From NCBI GenBank assembly GCA_027619145.1, contig JAQCGA010000320.1:1-5439 (forward strand): 5,439 bases of DNA, read 5' to 3'. Positions 1-5,439 of this stretch are shown piece after piece (position 1 is the first letter of the stretch; every line of letters begins with the position of its first letter). The stretch is from a bacterium. Lineage in GTDB: Bacteria > Latescibacterota > UBA2968 > GCA-2709665. The notes below the pieces were generated by a model, which saw only the letters and a list, made by a program, of their open reading frames with translations, was not told the DNA's origin and did no database searches. Position numbers and translations under genes: made by a program.

Positions 1-28
1 ACGGCGTTTGAGTGAGCGCGTTCTTGCT

Positions 29-77
29 TACTTCTGTCGCGAAGACAGAAGTAGGTCGGTGCCACGGGGGCGCCGAC
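29..77. repeat. Two tandem hairpins, possible terminator or palindromic repeat element
   Basis: Two inverted repeats sit one base apart. In the first, 29-38 (TACTTCTGTC) pairs perfectly with 44-53 (GACAGAAGTA) around a 5-nt loop GCGAA. In the second, 55-63 (GTCGGTGCC) pairs with 69-77 (GGCGCCGAC) around loop ACGGG, with one G-T wobble. Downstream are G-runs at 82-84, 87-89 and 91-93 and then four Ts at 95-98. A gene entering from the left could end at the TGA at 13-15 or at 9-11, which would place the first stem just past the stop, as expected of a terminator, although no T-tract directly follows either stem. The double-palindrome layout also fits a REP/BIME-like dispersed repeat. The pairing is read directly; the function is inferred. 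Confidence 0.55.
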
Positions 78-122
78 ACGCGGGTTGGGTGGGATTTTGA
101 CATACTGGATTCTTTTAACCAT

Positions 123-812
123 ATGACTCAACGCACAATTGTTCTTCTGACACTGAACGAGGTGGACGGCGTTCGCTGGCTGCTGAAGCAGGGTTCGGAT
201 CTGTCCGAGATGGCCAACGAGGTGCTGGCGGTGGATGGAGGCTCCACCGACGGGACCCGGGAGGCGCTGGCAGCTGCCGGAATCCGGGTGGTGGACCAGG
301 CGCGCTGGGGAAGAGGAGAGGCGTTTCGGGCAGGTGTAGCGGCTTCTGTTGGCGATCATCTGGTTTTTTTCAGTCCAGATGGTAACGAAGACCCTGGGGA
401 TATTCCGGGGCTTTTTCGTGTACTGGCCGAAGGCGCAGATATTGTAATTGCATCCCGGTTTCTTCTGGGAGCGCGCAATGAGGAGGACGATGCGTTCTTG
501 CCGTTGCGGAAGTGGACGAATCAAGCGTTTACAGCAATGGCAAATGCGTTGTGGAACCGTGGTTCGTATGTTTCGGATACGATCAACGGATTTCGAGGGA
601 TTACCCGGACAGCATTTGAGAGGTTGGGGCTGGAGTCCATGGGATATACGATTGAATACGAGATGACGGTACGTGCGATGCAACAGGGGATGCAGATTGT
701 GGAAATTCCTACGGTGGAGGGAGATCGGGTGGGCGGAGAGACGAAGGCACCTTCGTTTCGTACTGGAATTCGGTTTTTGCGGTTTCTGATCCGCGAGTTT
801 TTTAAAGAGTAG
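123..812 (+). CDS. Family 2 glycosyltransferase, DPM1/polyprenyl-phosphate sugar synthase-like
   Basis: This 229-residue protein has a GT-A fold of the dolichyl/polyprenyl-phosphate glycosyltransferase type, which moves a sugar from a nucleotide donor to a lipid phosphate or glycan acceptor at the cytoplasmic membrane face. Visible motifs are the N-terminal strand with N12-E13, D38-GGSTDGT-45 (nucleotide binding), F82-FSPDGNEDP-91 at the place of the metal-binding DxD, SRF at 111-113, and D152-TINGFR-158, the acceptor-side motif. Serine 84 occupies the usual first Asp of the DxD-type motif; Asp86 and Asp90 remain. There are no C-terminal membrane helices, so it is the short soluble form. ATG 123 was chosen because the enzyme fold begins right there; the same frame stays open back to a GTG at 12 but encodes the hairpin region and no recognisable protein. 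There is no clear ribosome binding site before ATG 123. Donor and acceptor are unknown. Confidence 0.88.
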   Translation: MTQRTIVLLTLNEVDGVRWLLKQGSDLSEMANEVLAVDGGSTDGTREALAAAGIRVVDQARWGRGEAFRAGVAASVGDHLVFFSPDGNEDPGDIPGLFRVLAEGADIVIASRFLLGARNEEDDAFLPLRKWTNQAFTAMANALWNRGSYVSDTINGFRGITRTAFERLGLESMGYTIEYEMTVRAMQQGMQIVEIPTVEGDRVGGETKAPSFRTGIRFLRFLIREFFKE

Positions 813-843
813 AAGGATATTTTATCTGTTTTGAGGAAAAATT

Positions 844-864
844 GTTTCTTAAGGAAACTTTTTT
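844..864 (+). terminator. Weak Rho-independent terminator-like hairpin after the glycosyltransferase
   Basis: GTTTC at 844-848 pairs with GAAAC at 854-858, with a possible extra T-G pair and a 3-nt loop, followed at once by six Ts (859-864). Five As at 837-841 could extend pairing into the T-tract. It lies 31 bp past the glycosyltransferase stop. The stem is short and mostly A-T, so efficiency is doubtful. Confidence 0.4.
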
Positions 865-955
865 CTTGATCTCTATAAAAAAACGTGTTACCTTTGGAAA
901 CGATTTAGATGTAATCAGTGTATCTCATCATGGTTTTTTATATATAAGATTTTTA

Positions 956-984
956 TTTACAGATAGATATGTATTTTTTCTGAT
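956..984 (+). promoter_or_regulatory. Candidate sigma70-type promoter for the 1099 operon
   Basis: TTTACA at 956-961 matches the -35 consensus at five of six positions. After a 17-bp spacer, TCTGAT at 979-984 matches the -10 consensus at four of six. Transcription would begin near 991 and leave a leader of about 108 nt before ATG 1099. The palindrome TTATATATAA at 938-947 lies just upstream and is a possible regulator site. In such AT-rich DNA chance matches are common, so this is only a candidate. Confidence 0.28.
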
Positions 985-1098
985 TTTTGTACGAGGTGTC
1001 GGGTTTATGGGGGTGTGGTGTGGATGCCCATAAGGCTCTGTTGCTAGAGGGTCGCCAGACGTAAGTTGTGTTTCTGCTCTTCCTGGAATGGATGTTCT

Positions 1099-1716
1099 AT
1101 GGAAATTCTGCGACAACGTTCCGATACCCGTGAAGATCTGGGCCTGCTGGCGGTTATGGACGCCCTGGAGGACCGGGAGCGAATCACGCAGCGGGAAATT
1201 GCCCGGCAGACCGGCCTGAACCTGAAGAAGGTGAATTATTGTCTGAACAAGCTGCTGGAAAGAGGGTATGTGAAGTTCCAGCGGGTGCGGAATAACCCGG
1301 ACAAACGGGCGTATCTTTATATTATGACGCCGGCAGGGCTGAAAGCAAAATCGTTGTTGACGTACCGGTTTATTAAATTTACGTTTGATTTTTACAACCA
1401 GATGGAAGAAAAAGTGCAAAAATGTTTGGCCGAAATGTTTGGCCGCGGTGTCAAACGGCTGGTTTTGTACGGTGCCAGCGATGTGGCCCGAATTTTACTG
1501 GAGATGGCCGACCAGGAGGCCGTGGAAATTATTGGAGTGGTGGATGATGCGTATGACGGGCAGGAGTTCCACGGAATGCCGGTGATCAAGAGCGGGCAGC
1601 TTCCGGAGCTTGTGTGGGATGGTGTTTTGATTACGGTGCTTGAAAATATCGAAGAGGCAGAGATGCGGATCCATCAAGCAGGGGTGGCGCAGGATGTCAT
1701 CTGGACCCTGCCGTGA
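1099..1716 (+). CDS. EPS-type MarR-family winged-helix regulator fused to a Rossmann-like domain
   Basis: This 205-residue protein has two parts. Residues about 10-105 form a winged helix-turn-helix: T30-QREIARQTGLNLKKVNYCL-49 is the HTH with recognition helix, L53-ERGYVKFQRV-63 starts the wing, and Y72-LYIMTPAGL-81 precedes a long helix to about 113. This closely resembles the EPS-associated MarR-type regulators, typically near 100 residues. Here the protein continues with an alpha/beta segment: strand L121-VLYGASDVA-130 with a dinucleotide-binding-like turn, I144-IGVVDDAYDG-154, then H158-GMPVIKSGQLPEL-171 and V176-LITVLEN-183. This is the pattern seen in nucleotide/sugar-nucleotide binding domains of CapD or PglD type. 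ATG 1099 was chosen because the next upstream start in frame (TTG 1066) adds 11 residues of no recognisable content; its SD (GGA at 1090-1092) is weak. It heads the operon and probably controls it. Ligand and operator are unknown. Confidence 0.8.
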   Translation: MEILRQRSDTREDLGLLAVMDALEDRERITQREIARQTGLNLKKVNYCLNKLLERGYVKFQRVRNNPDKRAYLYIMTPAGLKAKSLLTYRFIKFTFDFYNQMEEKVQKCLAEMFGRGVKRLVLYGASDVARILLEMADQEAVEIIGVVDDAYDGQEFHGMPVIKSGQLPELVWDGVLITVLENIEEAEMRIHQAGVAQDVIWTLP

Positions 1717-1725
1717 CTTGATGCA

Positions 1726-1730
1726 GGAGG
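1726..1730 (+). promoter_or_regulatory. Shine-Dalgarno GGAGG deciding the dehydrogenase start
   Basis: GGAGG lies inside the purine tract AGGAGGAAGAG (1725-1735), 11 nt upstream of ATG 1742 and past the stop of the regulator gene at 1714-1716. It supports ATG 1742 over the upstream in-frame ATGs at 1694 and 1721. Confidence 0.7.
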
Positions 1731-1741
1731 AAGAGATCGTT

Positions 1742-2701
1742 ATGGCGTGGAAGGTGATGGTTTCGGCACCGTATTTTCAGCCGGTGGTGGATCGGTTCCG
1801 CCACGTATTTGAACAGAATGATATTGAAATTTTCGTGCCGCCCGTGAATGAACGTTTCTCCGAGGCCGAATTGATGGATCTGGTCGATGGGGTTCATGGG
1901 GTAATTGGTGGCGATGACCGGTTTACCGCCCGGGTTCTGGAAAAAGCGAAAGATCTGAAGGTGATTTCCAAGTGGGGTACCGGGATCGATTCGATTGATC
2001 AGGAAGCCGCTGCACGTTTGGGGATTGCTGTACGGAATACGCCAAATGCTTTTACCGAGCCGGTTGCGGATTCGGTGCTGGGGTACATTCTCTGTTTTGC
2101 CCGGAAGTTGCCCTGGATGGATCGAGACATCCGTTCGGGGTTGTGGGAAAAGCGAATGGGGGTGTCTCTGCGTGAATGTACACTGGGCGTGATTGGGGTG
2201 GGCAATGTGGGCAAGGCTGTGGTGCGGCGTGCGGTTGGTTTTGGGATGCGTGTGCTGGGTAACGATGTGGTCGAATTGTCGAAGGAATTTGTAACGCAGA
2301 CGGGCCTTGAAGAGGTCTCAAAAGAGGATGTACTGCGGCAGGCTGATTTTGTGAGCTTGAATTGCACATTGAATCCCACAAGCCACCATATCATCAATGG
2401 ACCGGCTCTGGAGATGATGAAGTCGACGGCGTATCTGATCAATACGGCCCGTGGCCCGTTAATTGACAATGATGCGCTGGCTCAGGCGCTTCAGTCCGGA
2501 CAGATCGCAGGAGCTGCATTAGATGTTTTTGAAGAGGAGCCGTTGCCGAAGAATAGCCCTTTCCGGAAGCTGGACAATTGTTTGATGGCACCACACAATT
2601 CAAACAGCAGCCCAGAGGCCTGGGAACGGGTACACGAGAATACGTTGAAGAATCTGTTGGAAGAACTTAAGAAAAGCAAAGATACCGGGAAAGACCTATG
2701 A
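1742..2701 (+). CDS. D-isomer-specific 2-hydroxyacid dehydrogenase, phosphoglycerate dehydrogenase-like
   Basis: This 319-residue enzyme is predicted to be a cytoplasmic NAD(H)-dependent oxidoreductase interconverting a 2-hydroxy acid and its 2-keto acid. The flavodoxin-like substrate domain is split around the NAD domain. K77-WGTGIDSID-86 is the substrate-binding loop, and G152-VGNVG-157 is the GxGxxG nucleotide loop, with D175 after the next strand as expected for NAD preference. The catalytic triad is in place: Arg237 in NTARGPLID, Glu266 in DVFEEEP, His285 in APHNSNSS. It lacks the C-terminal ACT domain of long SerA forms. A good Shine-Dalgarno GGAGG (1726-1730) lies 11 nt before ATG 1742; the frame is open back to 1640 but overlaps the previous gene. 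Its stop overlaps the next start (ATGA). The context argues for a dedicated role in sugar-acid or glycerate-derived precursor synthesis rather than serine synthesis; the substrate is unknown. Confidence 0.88.
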   Translation: MAWKVMVSAPYFQPVVDRFRHVFEQNDIEIFVPPVNERFSEAELMDLVDGVHGVIGGDDRFTARVLEKAKDLKVISKWGTGIDSIDQEAAARLGIAVRNTPNAFTEPVADSVLGYILCFARKLPWMDRDIRSGLWEKRMGVSLRECTLGVIGVGNVGKAVVRRAVGFGMRVLGNDVVELSKEFVTQTGLEEVSKEDVLRQADFVSLNCTLNPTSHHIINGPALEMMKSTAYLINTARGPLIDNDALAQALQSGQIAGAALDVFEEEPLPKNSPFRKLDNCLMAPHNSNSSPEAWERVHENTLKNLLEELKKSKDTGKDL

Positions 2702-3699
2702 AAGAGGCTGAGATTCGGCCCCAGGATCTGTTCAAGCAATATCTTGCACTGGCTCGAGAAGATGCGGAGACGTTCTTCGATTTTGGGCGGTTTGTCAATG
2801 TTGCATGTCCGGCCTGTGGTTCTGTGCCTTCTCGTCCAGCATTTGAGAAGTATGGATTTCAGTATGTTGTTTGTGATCACTGCGGATCGCTTTATAATTC
2901 TCCTCGCCCAACACCTGAGATGTTTGAAGATTATTACAAAAAAGGCAAGGCCGTAGAATTCTGGGGGAGTGATTTTTATCGGGTTACCGCTGAGTCTCGA
3001 AGAGAAAAAATGTTTCGCCCTCGCGCGGAGTTGATTGCTCAACTTGTGAAGGATCAGGGCGGTGCTGCAAGAGGTACGTTTCTGGATATTGGGTCGGGAT
3101 ACGGAATTTTTGGAGAAGAGATGCGCCGGTTAGGATGTTTTGAACAGGTGGTGGGTGTGGAACCCTCACCGGGGTTGGCTGAGATCTGCCGGGGAAAAGG
3201 CTTTGAGGTGATTGAGAAATATGCAGAAGATCTGTCTGCTGAGGATGCGGACTGTCGTGTGGCCGCTGCATTTGAAGTTCTGGAGCATGTATTCGATCCG
3301 TACACGTTTTTAAGTGGCGTGCGTCGAGTATTGAAAGAGAATGGACTTTTGGTTTTCACAACATTGACAATTAGCGGATTTGACCTGCAAGTTCTCTGGC
3401 AGGAATCAAATAGTATCCATCCTCCACACCATATCAACTTGCTTTCGGTAGAAGGTCTTCAGGCCGTTGTTGAACGTTCTGGTTTCGAATTGGTGGAGTT
3501 GTCCACGCCAGGGAAGCTGGATATTGATATTGTTTCAAACGCCTTGAAGGATAACCCAGACCTTCAACTTCCAGGTTTTGTTTCTTATCTTTTACATCAT
3601 CGGGGCGAAAAAACACGGACAGAATTTCAGCAGTTTTTGCAGAACCATTGTCTGAGTTCTCACGTCCGTGTAATCGCTCGAAAACGGATGGTCGCCTGA
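2698..3699 (+). CDS. Class I SAM-dependent methyltransferase with N-terminal zinc ribbon
   Basis: This 333-residue protein starts in the ATGA overlap with the dehydrogenase stop, with GGGAAAG (2687-2693) as a modest ribosome site, so the two are probably translationally coupled. Residues 37-62 form a four-cysteine zinc knuckle (C37-PAC-40 and C59-DHC-62), followed by Y66-NSPRPTPEMF-76, an arrangement common in methyltransferases of glycan clusters. The SAM domain follows: motif I at 128-136 (FLDIGSGYG, Asp130), acidic E155 after strand 2 for the SAM ribose, FEVLEH at 192-197 (motif II region) and L212-KENGLLVFTT-222 (motif III region). The histidine-rich H241-PPHH-245 lies where the active site forms in related Methyltransf_23 proteins. 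The predicted role is methyl transfer to a sugar, sugar nucleotide or lipid-linked glycan; whether O-, N- or C-methylation cannot be told. The C-terminal tail (about 270-333) has no motif I recognise. Confidence 0.85.
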   Translation: MKEAEIRPQDLFKQYLALAREDAETFFDFGRFVNVACPACGSVPSRPAFEKYGFQYVVCDHCGSLYNSPRPTPEMFEDYYKKGKAVEFWGSDFYRVTAESRREKMFRPRAELIAQLVKDQGGAARGTFLDIGSGYGIFGEEMRRLGCFEQVVGVEPSPGLAEICRGKGFEVIEKYAEDLSAEDADCRVAAAFEVLEHVFDPYTFLSGVRRVLKENGLLVFTTLTISGFDLQVLWQESNSIHPPHHINLLSVEGLQAVVERSGFELVELSTPGKLDIDIVSNALKDNPDLQLPGFVSYLLHHRGEKTRTEFQQFLQNHCLSSHVRVIARKRMVA

Positions 3700-3703
3700 C
3701 GCA

Positions 3704-3709
3704 GGGAGG
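3704..3709 (+). promoter_or_regulatory. Shine-Dalgarno GGGAGG deciding the cytidylyltransferase start
   Basis: GGGAGG ends 7 nt before ATG 3717. This spacing favours ATG 3717 over the in-frame GTG at 3714 and over longer starts that would overlap the methyltransferase gene. Confidence 0.7.
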
Positions 3710-3716
3710 GTGTGTG

Positions 3717-4472
3717 ATGAAAATTGCAGCAGTTATTCCTGTCCGGATGGGGTCTTCACGTTTCCCCGGAAAACCGCTTGCAAAGATTCGTGGCCTGACA
3801 ATGATTGAGCATATTTATCGGCGTGTTTCCATGACAGAGGGTCTGGATGGTGTTTATGTCGCAACGTGTGACGAAGTGATCCGTGAAGCCGTAGAAGGGT
3901 TTGGCGGAAAGGCGATGATGACAGCGGATACGCATCAACGGGCGAGCGATCGGACAGCGGAGGCCGCAGGGAATCTGGATGCAGATATTGTGGTTATGAT
4001 CCAGGGAGATGAACCGCTCGTTCACCCCGAAATGGTACGGCTGGCGGCCGAACCGCTGGTGAATGACCCGAAGGTTGTTTGCTCAAACCTGACCAGCAAG
4101 ATCCGTAGCGCTCAGGAGTTTCGGGATCCCAATACCATTAAAGTTGTAATGGACAAAGACGGATTTGCGCTTTATTTTTCCAGAGAGCCGATTCCCACAA
4201 CAAGTGTACAGGGGTTCTTTTCGGAAATTCCGATTTATAAACAGGTGTGTATTATTCCTTTCCGTCGTGATTTCTTGTTGCGATTTGCCCGTTTGGCGCC
4301 CACGCCACTTGAGGTGGCAGAGTCAATCGATATGTTGCGTGCTATGGAACATGGCTACAAGGTTAAGATGATTGAATCGGATTATGAAACCCATGCCGTG
4401 GATACGCCGGAAGATCTTAGATTGGTAGAGCAGATGATGGAGAAGGATCCTTTGCTCTCTCAGTATACATGA
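3717..4472 (+). CDS. KdsB-like CMP-sugar (3-deoxy-ulosonate) cytidylyltransferase
   Basis: At 251 residues this is the usual length of KdsB, which joins CTP and a 3-deoxy-ulosonic acid such as Kdo to give the CMP-activated sugar plus pyrophosphate in the cytoplasm. The CTP loop is I7-PVRMGSSRFPGKPLA-22. I95-QGDEPL-101 carries metal ligand Asp98, and V228-DTPEDL-234 carries the second ligand Asp229. D137-PNTIKVV-144 and L152-YFSREPIP-160 also match the family. Two regions differ from classical KdsB: the HxSGT(D/E)R substrate loop reads H73-QRASDR-79, and the usual HxGIYxY stretch reads Y174-KQVCIIPFRR-184. These are near the sugar site, so the substrate may not be ordinary Kdo; I therefore give no gene symbol. 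L198-EVAESIDMLRAMEHGYKVKM-218 is typical of a divergent KdsB-like branch. It lies 17 bp behind the methyltransferase in the same operon. Confidence 0.87.
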   Translation: MKIAAVIPVRMGSSRFPGKPLAKIRGLTMIEHIYRRVSMTEGLDGVYVATCDEVIREAVEGFGGKAMMTADTHQRASDRTAEAAGNLDADIVVMIQGDEPLVHPEMVRLAAEPLVNDPKVVCSNLTSKIRSAQEFRDPNTIKVVMDKDGFALYFSREPIPTTSVQGFFSEIPIYKQVCIIPFRRDFLLRFARLAPTPLEVAESIDMLRAMEHGYKVKMIESDYETHAVDTPEDLRLVEQMMEKDPLLSQYT

Positions 4473-4517
4473 CATTAGCAGTTGGGTGGCCGTTGATTCC
4501 CTGGAAGTATTCTGACA

Positions 4518-5439
4518 ATGACAACAAATAGTGTCCTCAATTCCAAGCATAGTATTTGGGCTCTTTCCGGGTTGCTTAGACCCTACCGGTGGCAGATTCT
4601 ACTGACTCTGGTTCTGGGCATTGCTTCCGCGATTCTAGAGGGCGTAGGGCTGGGGCTTCTTGTGCCTGTTCTTCAGGGGTTGACGGATAGCGGGAATGTG
4701 ACTTCGGGAAATCCGGTTATCGATGTTTTGAGCCGGCCGTTTTCAGATATTCCTGCGGAAAATCGTCTTCAGGTTCTGATGGTTGTTTTATTGGTTGTTA
4801 CTGCTCTGAAAACGGGTGTGATCTTCGGTCATACTGCTCTGGGAGAGTGGCTTCGTATTAACCTGATGCGAAATCTCAGGTGTCAAATATTCGACCAGTA
4901 TTTGCGAGTGGGGTACCAGTTTCTGGCTGGCCAGCGAGCTGGGGATCTCTGGAACGATTTGACCAATGAAACAAACCGCGCAGGCCAGTTGCTGACCCGG
5001 TTTATTCAACAGATAGGCATTCTTTTTTTTGCGGTGGTTTGTGCGGGTTTGTTGCTGGCAATCTCGTGGCTGCTAACTCTTCTGGCTGTTGTTATGCTGG
5101 GCGGGTTGTCCTTTGTGTTACGTTTTGTTGTGAGGAGATCGCGCCTCGCAGGAGAGCAGATCAGCAAGTCCTATTCGCACCATGCTTCGGTAGGGCTCGA
5201 AGCGCTGTCGGCAATGCGGGTGATTCGTCTGTTTGGCCGTGAAGATTTTGAGCGGGATCGATTTGAGGGAGCCGTTCGAGACGCGAACCGCGCGGATTTG
5301 CATACGAGCCTAATTGGCGCCCTGGTGGCACCTCTGTCCGAGCTTTTTACTATGGGAATGTTCGCCTTGATTTTTCTTCTGGCGGCAAGGGTTTTTATTC
5401 AGCAAACGGATGCGGTGCTACCTCTGTTGTTGACTTTTT
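4518..5439 (+). CDS. ABC exporter, transmembrane half (3' end outside window)
   Basis: The frame is open from ATG 4518 to the window end (307 residues) without a stop; an in-frame TGA at 4494-4496 rules out longer starts. GGAAG at 4503-4507 is a modest ribosome site. The sequence matches the membrane domain of MsbA/PglK-type exporters. A hydrophobic helix near 27-55 contains L40-EGVGLGLLVPVLQGL-55, typical of the first helix, and more helices lie near 84-106, 162-182, 185-204 and 265-294. The cytoplasmic loop with A141-GDLWNDLTNETNRAG-156 and the stretch E228-ALSAMRVIRLFGRE-242 are characteristic of this exporter fold. The ATPase domain (Walker A, signature LSGGQ, Walker B) would lie past the edge and cannot be verified. 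In this neighbourhood it probably flips a lipid-linked sugar or glycan, but a lipid or peptide substrate is possible. It is 45 bp behind the cytidylyltransferase. Confidence 0.83.
   Translation, partial: MTTNSVLNSKHSIWALSGLLRPYRWQILLTLVLGIASAILEGVGLGLLVPVLQGLTDSGNVTSGNPVIDVLSRPFSDIPAENRLQVLMVVLLVVTALKTGVIFGHTALGEWLRINLMRNLRCQIFDQYLRVGYQFLAGQRAGDLWNDLTNETNRAGQLLTRFIQQIGILFFAVVCAGLLLAISWLLTLLAVVMLGGLSFVLRFVVRRSRLAGEQISKSYSHHASVGLEALSAMRVIRLFGREDFERDRFEGAVRDANRADLHTSLIGALVAPLSELFTMGMFALIFLLAARVFIQQTDAVLPLLLTF

Larger units (their letters stand above)
813..1098. other. AT-rich intergenic region before the operon
   Basis: This is a gene-free 286-bp stretch. The part from about 813 to 990 is very A/T-rich with repeated runs of T, in sharp contrast to the G/C-richer genes on both sides; GC content rises again from about 991. 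It holds a terminator-like hairpin (844-858), a 10-bp perfect palindrome TTATATATAA (938-947), and a candidate promoter (956-984). It most likely separates the glycosyltransferase transcript from the operon starting at 1099. A 63-codon open frame beginning at TTG 842 looks composition-driven and is not accepted as a gene. Confidence 0.6.

Noticed and set aside
66..93. Possible G-quadruplex from four G-runs
   Set aside because: The first loop would be 11 nt and the first G-run is already part of the second hairpin, so a stable quadruplex is unlikely.
1..100. 3' tail of an upstream gene
   Set aside because: Stops occur at 9-11, 13-15 and 98-100 in the three forward frames, and too few codons are visible to tell which, if any, ends a real gene.
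12..122. N-terminal extension of the glycosyltransferase from GTG 12
   Set aside because: The 37 added residues match nothing in the family and coincide with two strong hairpins; the conserved fold starts directly at ATG 123.
97..125. TTGACA at 97-102 as a -35 box for the glycosyltransferase
   Set aside because: The hexamer is perfect, but the 17-bp-spaced -10 position (120-125, CATATG) matches poorly and overlaps the start codon, which would require a leaderless mRNA.
842..1033. 63-residue hydrophobic open frame starting at TTG, with GAGG at 833-836
   Set aside because: It has a plausible ribosome site, but its F/I/V-rich product follows from the T-rich DNA, it overlaps the terminator-like hairpin and promoter candidate, and it resembles no known small protein.
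928..1419. 163-codon minus-strand open frame
   Set aside because: It is the antisense shadow of the regulator gene, is low in recognisable motifs, and crosses the intergenic region.
1999..3042. Two long minus-strand open frames opposite the dehydrogenase and methyltransferase genes
   Set aside because: They run antisense to genes with clear catalytic motifs, and their products are rich in Ser/Arg/Pro without domains, as expected for shadows.

Overview
The window looks like part of a bacterial surface-polysaccharide or glycoconjugate locus. All six genes lie on the + strand: a family 2 glycosyltransferase (123-812), a MarR-type winged-helix regulator fused to a Rossmann-like domain (1099-1716), a D-2-hydroxyacid dehydrogenase (1742-2701), a zinc-ribbon SAM methyltransferase (2698-3699), a KdsB-like CMP-sugar cytidylyltransferase (3717-4472), and the 5' part of an ABC exporter running off the right edge (4518-5439). 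The host is probably Gram-negative, because the cytidylyltransferase belongs to the CMP-Kdo synthetase family and the regulator resembles the EPS-associated MarR family. Phylum cannot be fixed; a PVC-type lineage (Kiritimatiellota/Verrucomicrobiota) is a weak guess.

Layout. Positions 1-122 hold no convincing gene but contain two adjacent near-perfect hairpins (29-53 and 55-77), possibly a transcription terminator or a dispersed palindromic element. The glycosyltransferase follows as a stand-alone gene with a weak terminator-like hairpin at 844-858. A 286-bp strongly AT-rich gap (813-1098) separates it from the next unit and most likely contains the promoter for what follows. From 1099 to the window end the five genes are closely packed (gaps of 25, -4, 17 and 45 bp) and look like one operon headed by its own regulator.

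How the genes may work together (inference). The regulator would tune the operon, possibly in response to a nucleotide or sugar-nucleotide bound by its Rossmann-like half. The dehydrogenase and methyltransferase would make or modify a small acidic precursor. The KdsB-like enzyme would activate a 2-keto-3-deoxy sugar acid as its CMP derivative. The ABC protein would move a lipid-linked glycan or related product across the inner membrane. No synthase/aldolase (KdsA/NeuB type), phosphatase or dedicated CMP-sugar transferase is visible, so the sugar is unknown.

No tRNA, rRNA, insertion sequence, CRISPR array or replication origin was seen.
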